In this document: one piece after another, positions 1 to 10,681 of the stretch | How the letters are laid out: every line of letters starts with the position of its first letter | How positions within the stretch are numbered: the first letter of the stretch is position 1 | NCBI GenBank assembly: GCA_017354895.1 | Contig: CP071499.1 | Coordinates: 1,922,001-1,986,000 of the forward strand | Source of the DNA: Podospora comata | Taxonomy: Eukaryota; Ascomycota; Sordariomycetes; Sordariales; Podosporaceae | Length of the DNA: 64,000 nucleotides | Direction of reading: 5' to 3' | Program-made: the position numbers and the translations under genes | The notes under the pieces: model-generated | Told to the model about the DNA's origin: nothing | Database searches by the model: none | The model's input: only the letters and a program-made list of their open reading frames with translations

Positions 1-219
1 TACGGACCCCAACTTTCTGCCATCCCCCACTTGCTCAGCAGATACAACTTTGAGTTTGTCAACGAGGACGGTGAGGTTGTCGCTCAGACTCCTACTGCCG
101 GCCAAGAGAACCACGCCTCCAAGACTCGGGTTCTGGCTGGTGGCAACGAGGATGTTGACATGAAGACTGATGAGGACCAGAAGTGGGATGAGAAGAAACA
201 GGAGAATGGCGCCAATTAG
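1..219 (+). CDS. C-terminal exon of an unidentified protein (partial)
   Basis: An open frame enters at base 1 in phase and runs 72 codons to a TAG at 217–219. Its first part looks folded (a hydrophobic IPHLLSRYNFEFV stretch). The last 45 residues are polar and acidic, rich in Asp, Glu, Lys and Gln, like a disordered tail. Codons favour C or G at the third position, as in the surrounding genes. The 5' part of the gene lies outside the window. I do not recognise the family and assign no function. Confidence 0.6.
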   Translation, partial: YGPQLSAIPHLLSRYNFEFVNEDGEVVAQTPTAGQENHASKTRVLAGGNEDVDMKTDEDQKWDEKKQENGAN

Positions 220-1794
220 CTCTCTAGTGTCTTCTCATCTCTTTCTCCTTGACCTGTCTTCTTCAGTCAAAAGCAGCGAGATAAGCCTGCGACTACTTTT
301 CTTGAGTTTCTGCCACTCATGCGCACTACACATAAAACGGGATGGAAGGGAATGGGTTAGCGGATCTGGGGTTTGCTTTGTGCCTTTCTTCTTTTCGAGA
401 GAGCAGGCGTCAGGTGGAGTTTGGACGGCGTTTAACAGGTCAGGCAGATACCAGCGGATCATGGTTAAGACATTTTACATTGTTCTTGTTTGCTCTGTTG
501 GGTTGTTGCCGGTGTCCATGTGAAATGTCTGGGAGATACTGTTACCACAGATTTAGCGTGGCTTGCTGATGAGAGCTGGCCTTTTACGACATTGACGCCC
601 CTCTATCGGCAACCCGAGCCTGCTTTGTGGCTGCATACATGTAAAAGCTTCCTCCCTACCAGGCTCAGTTATCATAGAAGGTGGGAGAGGGCAGCTTCGA
701 TGTGGAAACACAAGCACGCCACACGCATTATCAGAGATTTGCGCAGTGACCAAGGTGATGACAGGGGGCGCTATCTTGATAGGTTGGCCCGACTACCTAT
801 CTCTTTTTGTTTCGAGGAATGCTTGCTAAGTTGGCTATTGCCGGGCAGACAAATGGCAAAAGCAATGGTGGTATCATTTCCGTGAAGTTGCGAGCTGGAT
901 GGCCAGTCAAGGAACGCTTCAACAGCGAGAGGCGATGGGCGTAGAAGTTAACTTGTGGTGGTCGAGGTATTTCAAGTCATTATCCAAGGCCAAAAAGACC
1001 AAACACGTCGTCACCATCTACACCGCACAGGAAAACAGAGCCTGCGACGAAATATCGGGTCTCTAAAAGATAGTCACCACGCCTCTCAATCATCTTCCAG
1101 GATCTCTCGACCATCTATGAAGGCCTATCAATATATATTTAAAGTCTATCCACTGTCTCCAAAGGTGTGCCAACCACCTTCAAGGTTGGCATCTTCAAAA
1201 CCTACTGCTTAGGTATCCTCCAAAACGTATTGATTACCTTGTAGGTCCTTGACTCTTGTCGCAGTCTCTATTTTCCTGTCTATATCATGCTATCTAAGGC
1301 AGCCCATTTTAGGTTGCGAACGATATCAAAACGAATCTCGTGAGGTCCTCGTGCCCAAATATGTGGCGTAGAGATAGGTAGTGATCAAAAAGTTTGAACT
1401 TCTTTCCCCACAAACACAAACCCGGACAACCATTAGGTCCGCTGCAGCACGATGTCTACCGCCAGCCACTCAACGCAATCTGTGGCGCCGTGGTCGAATA
1501 CGATAGAGAGCTAGCCGTTTCAAGCCCCAAAGATTACCGGCTCAATCTAGAACCCACGGCGAAGTGGACAAGCACAGTTTCGCTTTCATGTTCTGTATTT
1601 GATCAGAAATCCACTGGAACAACGTCCCTCGGCCAAATGTTTCGATTCGGCGCCATTATTTCACATAGAAAAAAGCGGCTATCACTCAGGGAAGACACCA
1701 ACCTTCGAACGTTGGTTGGTACCACCGATCAGATCACCTACGCCAAAGTCTGATCGACACACAGCAAAGCCTTCAGCCCCAGAAGAAGCTCACA
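220..1794. other. Non-coding stretch downstream of the first gene
   Basis: No reading frame here looks coding: the open stretches are short, overlap on both strands and resemble no known family. The first few hundred bases are probably the 3' untranslated region of the preceding gene. From about 1050 to 1340 the DNA is AT-richer, with degenerate short repeats, and may be an old transposon remnant. The bases just before 1795 would be the promoter of orphan-family copy 1. Confidence 0.4.
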
Positions 1795-2032
1795 ATGCCC
1801 ACCATCTGTCAAGCCAATGCCTTCTGCGATGCCATGATCGAGTACCACGCTGCTCGGGTAGCCCCGGCTCGTCAAAAGTGGATAAAGGACGGTGGAAGCG
1901 CCCTCCCCCTATACTGCGGAATGTTTTTCATTTCGTCACTTGCAATGAGAGAGTTAATACCACTATAGGTACCAAAGAGTGTTGGGAAGAGTACGTTTAT
2001 CACGGACATGAAGTTTGGAAATGGATGAAGGT
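1795..2032 (+). pseudogene. Orphan-family copy 1 (degenerate)
   Basis: The ATG at 1795 opens a 57-codon frame ending at the TAG 1966–1968. Residues 11–18 read FCDAMIEY, nearly the same as the start of copies 2 and 3 downstream. After the stop, a different frame (about 1983–2030) carries EYVYHGHEVWKW, which lines up with EYDNDALYHWAELTKW in copy 3. The ancestral protein is therefore split between two frames. An intron between the two parts cannot be excluded, but no convincing splice pair was found. The family is unknown and I give no function. Confidence 0.45.
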
Positions 2033-2287
2033 AAGGAGGATGAACAAGAGGTGGATGGTTGGCTGGGCAGTTATGTGATTATGTCAAGTGCATATAACTC
2101 ACGAAAGAGTGAACAGTGGGGTGAGTTGACTATTCTGAAGGAACACCCTACCTTTCACACCTTTCACAAAGGGGCTTTGTTACCTTTAACAGACCTCCCA
2201 CATCACCCACGATTGCCTGCAATTGTCAAACATAACAGAAGATGAGATCAAACCATCCATTCCAACAACATAAGACACACAAACATC

Positions 2288-2563
2288 ATGATTCCCATTG
2301 CCACCCACTTCATCTCACTCTGCGATGCCATGATCGAGAACCACACTGACCAACAAGCCGAATCAGAGCGCAAGGCTGAAGAGAATCGAGAAGATCCGGG
2401 TGAGATTGAATGGCTTATCAGAAGACAACTCAATCTCGAGCCGATACCCAGAAGGTTGTTAAGTCCATCCTTCGCTTTCAGGAACCCACACTAACTAGAG
2501 TACTGCAGGGACAGAGAATATGAGAGCAATGCCCTCTACCACTGAGGCGAACGCATAAAATGG
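2288..2563 (+). pseudogene. Orphan-family copy 2 (two in-frame stops)
   Basis: The ATG at 2288 starts a protein with LCDAMIENHTDQQAESERKA, closely matching copy 3 (LCDAMIEYHTDQEAISERKA). The frame stops at TAA 2492–2494. Similarity to copy 3 resumes in the same frame straight after it (REYESNALYH at about 2513–2542) and meets a second stop, TGA, where copy 3 has a tryptophan codon. Matching sequence on both sides of two in-frame stops points to a pseudogene of a tandem duplicate. A shorter functional protein is possible but less likely. Confidence 0.55.
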
Positions 2564-2879
2564 AGTGTCATATGGGGTGATCTCGATCCAGGGTATTGGA
2601 TCCCATCTCAGCTATTTCTGGGGGAAGCCAAGTAATTAAAAGAAATTAAAAAAAAGTATTTATCTGTATGCCGTTGTGGTGTCAAGGTGAGATGTATTGG
2701 AGATGTGGTGTGGGTGGTAGTAAGCCGAAGACGGCTACTTACATGAAGCCATCCCCAACTTCACCGGAATGTACCTACACAAAAGAAAACCTCTCTCTAT
2801 TTAGTATCAGACCTATTAAAAACATGGCCAACAACCATCTAACAACCACTGTCAACAAAACACATAGCATCACATCAAA

Positions 2880-3212
2880 ATGCTCACCCCCAGCCAATTC
2901 AACGCCCTCTGCGACGCCATGATCGAATACCACACCGACCAAGAAGCCATATCCGAGCGCAAGGCCGACGAGTTACGGCAAATATTGTGGAACTGGGCCC
3001 CTATTGGAACAATGAGGTCGCAAGACCTACCCGAGTATGTATCTAGCTATCCCTTGCTCATCTGGAAACCCGCACTAGAGCAACAGCATCTTCGCAGAGA
3101 CACAGAATATGACAACGACGCTCTTTACCACTGGGCCGAGCTCACCAAGTGGAGAATCTTGCGGCAAGAACTCCCACCGAACCACTGGGAACACACTTCG
3201 AGATGTGGATGA
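2880..3212 (+). CDS. Orphan-family copy 3, most intact member
   Basis: This is a single-exon 110-residue frame from ATG 2880 to TGA 3210–3212. It begins MLTPSQFNALCDAMIEYHTDQ, continues with a charged helical segment (SERKADELRQ), and has EYDNDALYHWAELTKW near residues 77–92. There is no signal peptide or membrane segment. It is the third of three tandem copies, each about 0.5–0.6 kb apart. After the stop, another frame reads on as plausible protein (GNTLRDVDEQWSAILNKP, to about 3276), so the original C-terminus may have been longer and this copy may also carry a late frameshift. I do not recognise the family. Confidence 0.5.
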   Translation: MLTPSQFNALCDAMIEYHTDQEAISERKADELRQILWNWAPIGTMRSQDLPEYVSSYPLLIWKPALEQQHLRRDTEYDNDALYHWAELTKWRILRQELPPNHWEHTSRCG

Positions 3213-4659
3213 ACAGTGGTCTGCTATTCTTAATAAACCCGCTACTTGTGGGGCGATGTTGGGTGGCCACGAGTGAACGGTGAACAGGATGGAATCTTTG
3301 TCGAAACTCAATCCCTTCCTCCGGTTGGTGTGCTGTTCAATAAGAAGGACGTATCTCTCAACAAGGTACTGAAGAAACTCATCGTTATTATGCAATCCAC
3401 TGTAGTCTGATACCATTTACCTCAGCCTGAGATGATCTTGCAACTGAGTAATGAAAAAGATTGTGGAATTTGAGGAGCATTTGGATGTACCTGCCTAAAG
3501 AGTATTAAAAACCGACAATTTCTCCCATTTATACGGGGCAAAGCCATCCTTTATTTGTGTAGAGTCTGTACTCTTTTCATAGAGATTTTATGATTAATTT
3601 GTGGAGACCTTGTTTTTAAATTCCAAAGACTTTGGGTTTTATTGGTGAAGATTTGATATTCGCTATTTCAAGACTTAAGCTCTCGTGTATGTAGCGAGTT
3701 GGGATATTGCTCATAATCTTAATAACCAAGTGCACAATATATACTTTCTCGAATCCCAGCTGCGTTCACTAACGTCCAAGTATCGTTTACGAACGTCAAA
3801 ACACAAGATTCAGCAGCGTTTACAAACGCCATATCCAATCAAAGCTCGGATCGAGTTGGGATGATATGTTTCTGGGTATGTTTGACCATACAAAATCCCA
3901 AAATTTAGCAATGAGACTTGTTAAACAACCAGCCGTTCCCCCCCAAGGCACACACTGCATAACACATAAAATCTTAACAGATCGAGCACAAAGACTTCAC
4001 AAATATCCAAGGACATAAAACCTTCACAAATGGGAGAACAAAGTCTTTGCAAATAGAGCATAAACTCGCTCATAATTAGGTACCAGACTACCACTTTTTA
4101 GTTGTTTGTACAATATATCCTCAATCCCTATGCCCATCCCACATATTTTCCGCTTGCCTCCCTCCTTCCCCAGTGTTATCATTATGTATATTCTGTATGC
4201 AACCTTTTGTGTGCCTTATCAACGTTCCAAGTGCACACCTCTTTCCCCCCTTAAAACCCCCCTCAAACCAGACCATCCTGTCCATCCAGACCGGCTTTTG
4301 ATGCTGAAAAATGTATTCAATCCATGATATAACCATGAATGTACGCCATGACCATGCAATGCTATGCTTTTTGCCATGCTTGTGATGACCCAACTCCCCA
4401 AATATTCCCTCCTTTTTGGTATCTTCCTCTCCAAAATCCTTCTTCTCACTTCTCCAAATCAAATTCCGCGCTGAAAAATCATCAAACCGCTTCCTCCGGA
4501 TGCTGTTGCCACTGTGATGATGTAGCAAACATATCCATGAATCCTATCCTCCTCTCTCTATGTGAAATAACGGCCATATGTGGGGAAATGCCAACTGAAC
4601 GTCAAAATACTGGGAGATCTCTCCCTTTCGCCATGATTTGGTGGGGTGATCTATGCCTC
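3213..4659. other. AT-richer intergenic region
   Basis: No frame looks coding. The left part is AT-richer than the window average, with degenerate short repeats at 3940–4080 (variants of 'cacaaagacttcacaaat'). It also holds the palindrome cluster listed separately. The right part, from about 4330 to 4659, is probably the 3' untranslated region of the minus-strand gene that ends at 4660. Confidence 0.5.
3763..3828. promoter_or_regulatory. Three CGTTNNNNAACG palindromes at helical spacing
   Basis: Palindromes with the pattern CGTTNNNNAACG occur at 3763–3774, 3784–3795 and 3817–3828. Their centres are 21 and 33 bp apart, close to two and three helical turns. The pattern suggests binding sites for a dimeric DNA-binding protein, but no factor can be named and no intact gene is immediately adjacent. 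Confidence 0.3.
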
Positions 4660-7600
4660 TCAGGACTGTATGACCCGAGGGCGACGGCTCCTCAAGCCAT
4701 ATGAGTGAGCCGGTTCCGTCGACGTAGGAGCAACAGGCGAGGCCTGTCCTGGGGGAGGAAACGGCTCCCTACGAGACCGCGGAAGCAGAGAAGGTCTCAG
4801 GGGTTCAAGTATCGACCCATCCTCCGAGGAGGGAGTCTTCTCGGTCGGCACCTTAAGCTTAATCATCGTCTTCTTTTTTATTGGCTCGGCCTCTGGCTCT
4901 TCTGCTGGCTTCACCTCCGCAGAGGGAGTCTTCTTGACCGGCGACTTGAGCTTGATGATCGTTTTCTTCTTGACGGGCCCGACCTTTACCTCTTCCTCGG
5001 AAGGGGTCTTGCTTAGCTGCCGAAGTATAATCTTTGACGATGGCTTCTTATCTTCCTCCGGAGAGGGTGTCTTGCTAGACCGCCGAATTATAATCTTCGG
5101 TGAACGCCGTGGTTCCTCAGGAATGGTCTCCAAAGTCTGCTTGATACGCGGCAGGGTGGAACGGAGGCTGGATTTCATGACCGACACATCTTTGCCGGCA
5201 TCCTCTACCCCTGTCTTGACCTTTGATGGACCCCTTTCGCCACGTTGTATCCCTTGGTCGATGGAGAAATCGCCTGTCATACCGGCAGGAACACCTCTCT
5301 TCGACGACTGTGAGGCGTGAACATCAGCCAGATGGGCTTCCGCGGCGGGTGTTCTCCGGGTTCTCTTGAAGGGTCTCTCTTCGTTGACAATCTCGCTGAC
5401 GCGCTTGTTCGTCTTCGTCTCACCTTCAAATCGTGCCTTCTAGGCGGATTCGTCAGCGTTTGGCGGGTTAGCGTTGGTATCGCCGCGGGAGGAGCTCGGC
5501 TTGGGGCCCTTGCGGATGTTTTGGTGAGTCCATCCACGAATCTGTGTTGGACCACTTCTAGGGGGAGCTTCTACAGCAGAATAGTCCTTGATAGCCTCAC
5601 GATAGTCAAACTGTACAGTACGCAGCTCTTGCCCATTGGCCGAGTAGGTCATACGATGAGGTGGCGTCGGCGCAGGTTCTAGCTTGCGGTATTTAGACGA
5701 CGCTGCTGAACCGGCACCGGAAGCAGGGGGAGGGGCCGAGGCAGAGGAGCTTCCAGGTCGAGAGTGAGATGACTGCATGGGAGGTTGAGTAGCCGCGGGA
5801 AGAATAGGGGCATGAACACCCGGCGCCGGAGCTGGTGCAATCGGTGTATGATAGGGTGGCGAGACTGGATATGCAGTCGAGGGGCTAGGAGGGCGAGGTG
5901 CGAGCTGCTGCGTGCCAGGCGGGCCAGCAATGGGTGGTGCCTGGAGAGGTCCAGGACCAGGAGCGGGCATCAGAGGCTGTAGATGGTGCTGAGGCTCCGG
6001 TACGGAATAGCCGTTATGAAAAGGACGAGTAGGCCCGACTGGGTAAAACGCGCCGCTGTTCGTCATCACCATGCTACCGTGTTGAGGAACTGGACTATGC
6101 TGCTCAGGAGGGGGAGGGCTGTCGTTCAATAGGCTGCGCATAGGACGTAAGGCTGGTAAGCCTACACCTTGCCCTTGGGGTGCAAACGGTGTCCTACCGC
6201 CAGAAAGTTGGCTAGCCGGGTAGTCTTGTGACGGGGCAGGTGGTGGAGGGTATACCGGCGACTGAGGATTCAGTGCCGTACGGAGAAAATCTCCTCTGGC
6301 CGGCTCACTGGCATAGTGACCGGGCATACTCAGCCCATGGTAGCCCTCAGACATCGGTGGACCATGGTACTCCTCGGGCGGCGGAGGATACTCACTGGGC
6401 TGGTAGTCAACGTGCGAACCATACTGCCGATGGTCGCGTGCCAGACCATCGACCTGCATCGGATTGTAAATCCGAGGGTCGATGTGGGCCGTTGCCTCAT
6501 GTTCTCGGATCGCAATGTGTGCGAGAACATCCAGGCCAGTGGTATCCTCTGGGACCGAGGAGTTGTCGAACCCGAGCGCGTCCCGCACCGCGTCGTACGG
6601 TTTGGAAGCGGCGCTCTTCACCGTCCGAGCAGCTTCTTCCTCACGCTCGCGCGCGAGGTCTCGCGCCTCGTCGTCCTCCAGAACCGCCGCAGCACGGAGC
6701 ATGTCATCGGCGAACTGGCCAAAGCCAGCCGCCTGCTCCAGCGTGGGCTCGGGCTCGGGCGCGGGAGTGGGTGGCGCCGGCGAGGGCTGGTACACCGTGT
6801 TGGGATCTATGCCCCTCGCCGCCAGCTCCTCTCGCCGCAACCCTTCAATCTCCTCCGCTGACGGAGTGATCTCCTCCTCCTCAACTCCTTCTTGCTCACA
6901 AAGATGACTGAGCAAGGCCGAGAACTTTTTCTTCCCCTCCAGCTTTGCCTCGAGCTTGCTGAAGGCTCGGTCGGCTTTCGCAGCTGGGATGGTCCGAGAC
7001 GCGTGGATAAGCTCCCCATTTGGGGGAACCAGCACGACCGGTTTCCATGGGTCGACGACAGGTTTGGGCGACTCTTGGAGATTGGTGGAGGAGGGCAAAA
7101 AGATGCCGTACTTTGGGTGAAGATTGTGTTTCTTCACCTCAGCTTCAGGAAGCTCGCTAGCAGCCTCAGTGGAATCCCAAATTCCCACACGACGGTCGAT
7201 GAACATGTAGTTGGAGTTGGGCTTCTGCCAATATTTGCCGCGACGAGCTTTGGTGGCGCCCTTCTCAGCAGAGTTGGTCGAATCGCGGAAACCAATATCG
7301 AGATCGTCCCACTCAAAAAGGTTTGGTACCATGATGCGGTTATTGGGGTTCTCAGCCTTGTTATTGCGGCGTACAATGAGGCGAACGCCGTACTCATCCG
7401 GGTCGAGAGCTCCGCGCGGAAGGGGCAGCTCGGGTCCGTCGGCGGGGTTGGGCTCGGCGGAAGTTCGGCGCTGCCCGCGCACCTCAGCAATGTCTCCGGC
7501 AGGCTCGGGCAGCGGCGTGGCAGCATTGGAGGCGGAATCTGGTGGAGTGGCGACAGTATCTTCGAGCGCTTCAGCTGCACCCAAAAGGCCAGCCGTGTGG

Positions 7601-8614
7601 CGTGGCAACTGACGCATGGCATCCTCGTCCTTGGTGGTTTGAAGGAGCTTCGAAGCTGGCTGACCGTCTGGTTGGCCATCGGCTTTTCTTTTCAAAGACT
7701 CCAGGGGCATGGTGGGCGGCTTGACCATAAGATCTCTAAGCTTAGTACCAGGGAAGGGGACTTCAACACCATCGCGTTCCTCATGAAAGACTCCTTGGGC
7801 ATCTCTCTCGGCCATTGTGATGGACTTGTAGGTGTAGCTCTCGTCACGTGGCGGAGGATACTAGTCATGGTTAGAAAAATATGAACAGAGGTGAGCGCAA
7901 GAAAGGAAACATACATCGACGGGAAGTTTGAGGTTGTATTGGTGTTCGAGACGGTCGAGCTGTTGAAGAAGCTCACCGAGACGCTCCTCCTGCATCTCTT
8001 CCACCTGGCGCTAAACATATCTGTCAGTGAATGCTGTGTATATGGAAGCAAAGATGAAAACTTACGGCATATGAAGCTCTGGCTGCTTCGACCTCGCCTT
8101 CATAAACACGCTGGGCCATCTGACGGCTCATCTCGAGAATTCGATCATTCTGGCTGAGCGTGTCTTCGTATCGCTGCTTCAGAAACTTTTGAGCGACGTC
8201 GAATTCGGGTACTCTCTCAACGACACCAGGGTCTTCAAGAAGCTGATTGATCGACCTGTCGGCGATCTCTTGGGCTGCTGGCTTGACTAACTTGGAGAGC
8301 ACGCCCCAGGCCTGCTTCAGCTCCTGCGCTCTCTCGTGGGCAGCTTGTACTTTGCTGTCCTCATAAAGTTTCTGACGACGACCGCGACCGGCGGGAGCTT
8401 TCGGTTGTGATGACTTACCACCACGACCTCTGCCTCCGCGGGAGCCGCCACGACCGCGACCTCCACGAGCTCGGGTACTGGTTGGGGCGGCGCGGGTGGA
8501 AGTCGAAGGTTGCTGTGGGATGATATCAGACATGGTGTCTTCAGCCTCTAGGGCATCGGCAACAGAGGAGAAGCTCTGCTGCAAGTTCATGTTGTTGACG
8601 GATTTGGATGACAT
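4660..8614 (-). CDS. Large RGG-box, proline-rich conserved fungal protein
   Basis: My model has four exons: 8614–8066, 8010–7915, 7860–5575 and 5439–4660, about 1,236 residues. Introns 1 and 2 have clear GTAAGT and GTATGT donors with TAG acceptors. Residues about 45–80 are an RG/RGG tract typical of nucleic-acid-binding proteins, followed by a coiled coil to about residue 210. A likely folded domain follows (VRLIVRRNN, FEWDDLDIGF, GKYWQKPNSNYMFIDRR), then a long Pro/Ser/Tyr-rich disordered stretch. The C-terminus is basic with repeated KKKTIIKLK-type motifs and ends LRSRRPRVIQS. The third exon reads into a TAG at 5440–5442 and the same frame continues as plausible protein. I read 5574–5440 as a 135-nt intron (GTAGAA…CTGAC…CCTAG). 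Start at 8614 was chosen; an in-frame ATG at 8740 is an alternative. The architecture suggests a nuclear RNA or chromatin role, but I do not recognise the family. Confidence 0.7.
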
Positions 8615-10681
8615 CTCATGAATGACGAGTTTCCGTTGTATGGGAGTCGAGGTAAAAGAAGTAGGTGTGGGAAAAGAGAGAGTTGGGTGAGAATTTGTAA
8701 TGGGCGATGCCAGGTGTGAGCGGTGCTGCTCAATGTCCATTGCTCTCCATTCGGCAACTGTAAACAATAGCAGGTGAATACCTGAGCTCTGACCACCGGT
8801 GCTGGGTGAATATGGGAGGATGAGTCGTATATAAATGAACAATAGCAAAGGTCGTCAATCGGCGGTGCAAGTCGGTCGATGACAGACCAAAGCTTGCTCC
8901 GTGTAGATGTAAAAACCGGGAGGCCGGGGAAAAGCCAAGCAGCCGTGATGCAAAAGACGAAAAAAAACCTGTCGATGTCGAAAGATCAAAGACTTCTCCA
9001 GATGATGATTCCCTCGATCCAAGTATAACAGGGCAGGACGAAGGTTATCCAGTGTGTCACCAGATGTAGGCAGTTTGGTTGGTTTGTGGCTTTTGGTCAA
9101 GCAGCTGTGGCGGGTGTGAGTGAAGAAAGGGTTGGCAGAGTCGCTCTCTTGGTGCAAACTGCTTGCAGCAGCGGCTCAGGGTAGGGTACCAGCGAGGGTC
9201 AAGTAATGACAGCGGCGCAGTGGCGACACACCAGGTAAGAGAAGGGGAAAATATAATCAGAAGAAAGCTGAGAGACAAGAGATTCTGATGCAATTGCTGC
9301 TGGTCGTCTGGAACCAGGGACGCGGCCGTGAAGTCGTGGCTGGTGTTGTCCTTCACCTGTAAAGGATGGGAATAATAGACAGTGGACCACGAAGCAGGCC
9401 TGTGCTGAGCGTGCTGCATTTCCAGAGCACACTGAGCCCGCACTGTGTCCGCTGGAGGCCAAGCCAAATGGGAGTCCAGCCTTGGGTTGCTCCACCGAGG
9501 CTTAACCGACGAAACAGCCAATCACAGCGCCGCATTGACTTCCCAATCAGGAACTAGTCGCAACCGTTCACAGCAGCTTACAAAAATTGGTCGTATGTCT
9601 TTGCAAACTCTCTCGATGCTAGGGGCTACAAGTGTGTAGTGAATATTCAGAGGGGTATCTGGTAGCTGCTAGCTCCGATAAGATCTGGGGACTGTCTCGT
9701 CATCAGCTCCCGGCATCGTGGCGCGGACGGGAGGAGGACTTCGACTGCAAAAATCAAATTCTGCAACGGGCCACGTTGGTGTCAGTGCTCTGACAGCTGC
9801 AACAGCCTCGCCCGAAGATGTTTATGCGTTTCTACAGAGTGTGAATGTGGCATATGCTATAATGCCATTGGTTCAGGCACCTAGGCGGTGAAATACTGCC
9901 CAGAAACACAGACAGTTGTACCACATTGAACTGGCAGCCCGCCCTGATCCCGAGATTGAATGAGCTGTCAATGACATTGCGGCCCAGCAGCCTGTCTGGC
10001 ATCTGCACATCACCTGGTCTGCGTCGGCTCCTCTGACGCACATATCAGTCTCGGACCTCGCTTTCCTGTCAGTTCCCCGACGTCCGGGTGCCCGGTGAGT
10101 ATTGGCTGCTTGCTGAATTTGAAATGACCAAATCCCCATTGCCGGGTTCGCCGTTGAAGAGCGCGGGCCAGTGGATCCGGCTGCTTCAAGGGCGCTCCCG
10201 TCACTCACGAGAACGGCGACCACACACAAATACATATGGATCTTCAAATAGATTTCAATCTGATTCATTAAGCATATCTCTCGGCCATTGATTAAACTCA
10301 CGATCTACTTCGTACCTATGTCTTCCATATCTCAAGTCCTGTTGCCAGCATTTCCTCAAACCAGGGCCGGCAAAATGGACAAAGGGGTTCTGCGGAGCCC
10401 CAAAACGGGCAAACCCACTTTTCAAGCAGCTTCCGGGGCCGGCTTGGCGCTAAGCGCCCAGTGCAACCCCACTGCCGCGCGCCTGTGCGGCTGGAACCAT
10501 GCCGCTTGCCTGCCGGGACCCAGCCTTTTTTTTCTGCCGTCCATCATCTCCTCCGTCTCCCGGCAGATCGCCGAGTCGCCCCGTTACGTCCGTCCACCTC
10601 CGGCCCGATATCGACTACGACAGCTTCTGAATCCCATCCAACGACTTTTTATATCCCAAAGAAACTGAATCTCAGTTCACA
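8615..10681. promoter_or_regulatory. Divergent promoter region, no gene seen
   Basis: This 2-kb gap separates the divergent RGG-protein gene (minus) and the BMT5-like gene (plus). Open frames are short and overlapping and none resembles a known protein. The right end, from about 10,500 to 10,681, is pyrimidine-rich and probably the 5' untranslated region of the BMT5-like gene, whose ATG sits in a CACAATGG context. Confidence 0.5.

Noticed and set aside
5440-5442. Programmed stop-codon readthrough as the main explanation for the RGG gene
   Set aside because: The TAG coincides with a consensus intron end and an in-phase donor exists upstream, so splicing is the simpler explanation. Left as an open check in the findings.
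6892-7884. A 330-codon plus-strand frame opposite the RGG-protein gene
   Set aside because: It is antisense to a well-supported exon with proper splice sites and protein-like composition; the opposite frame has no family resemblance.
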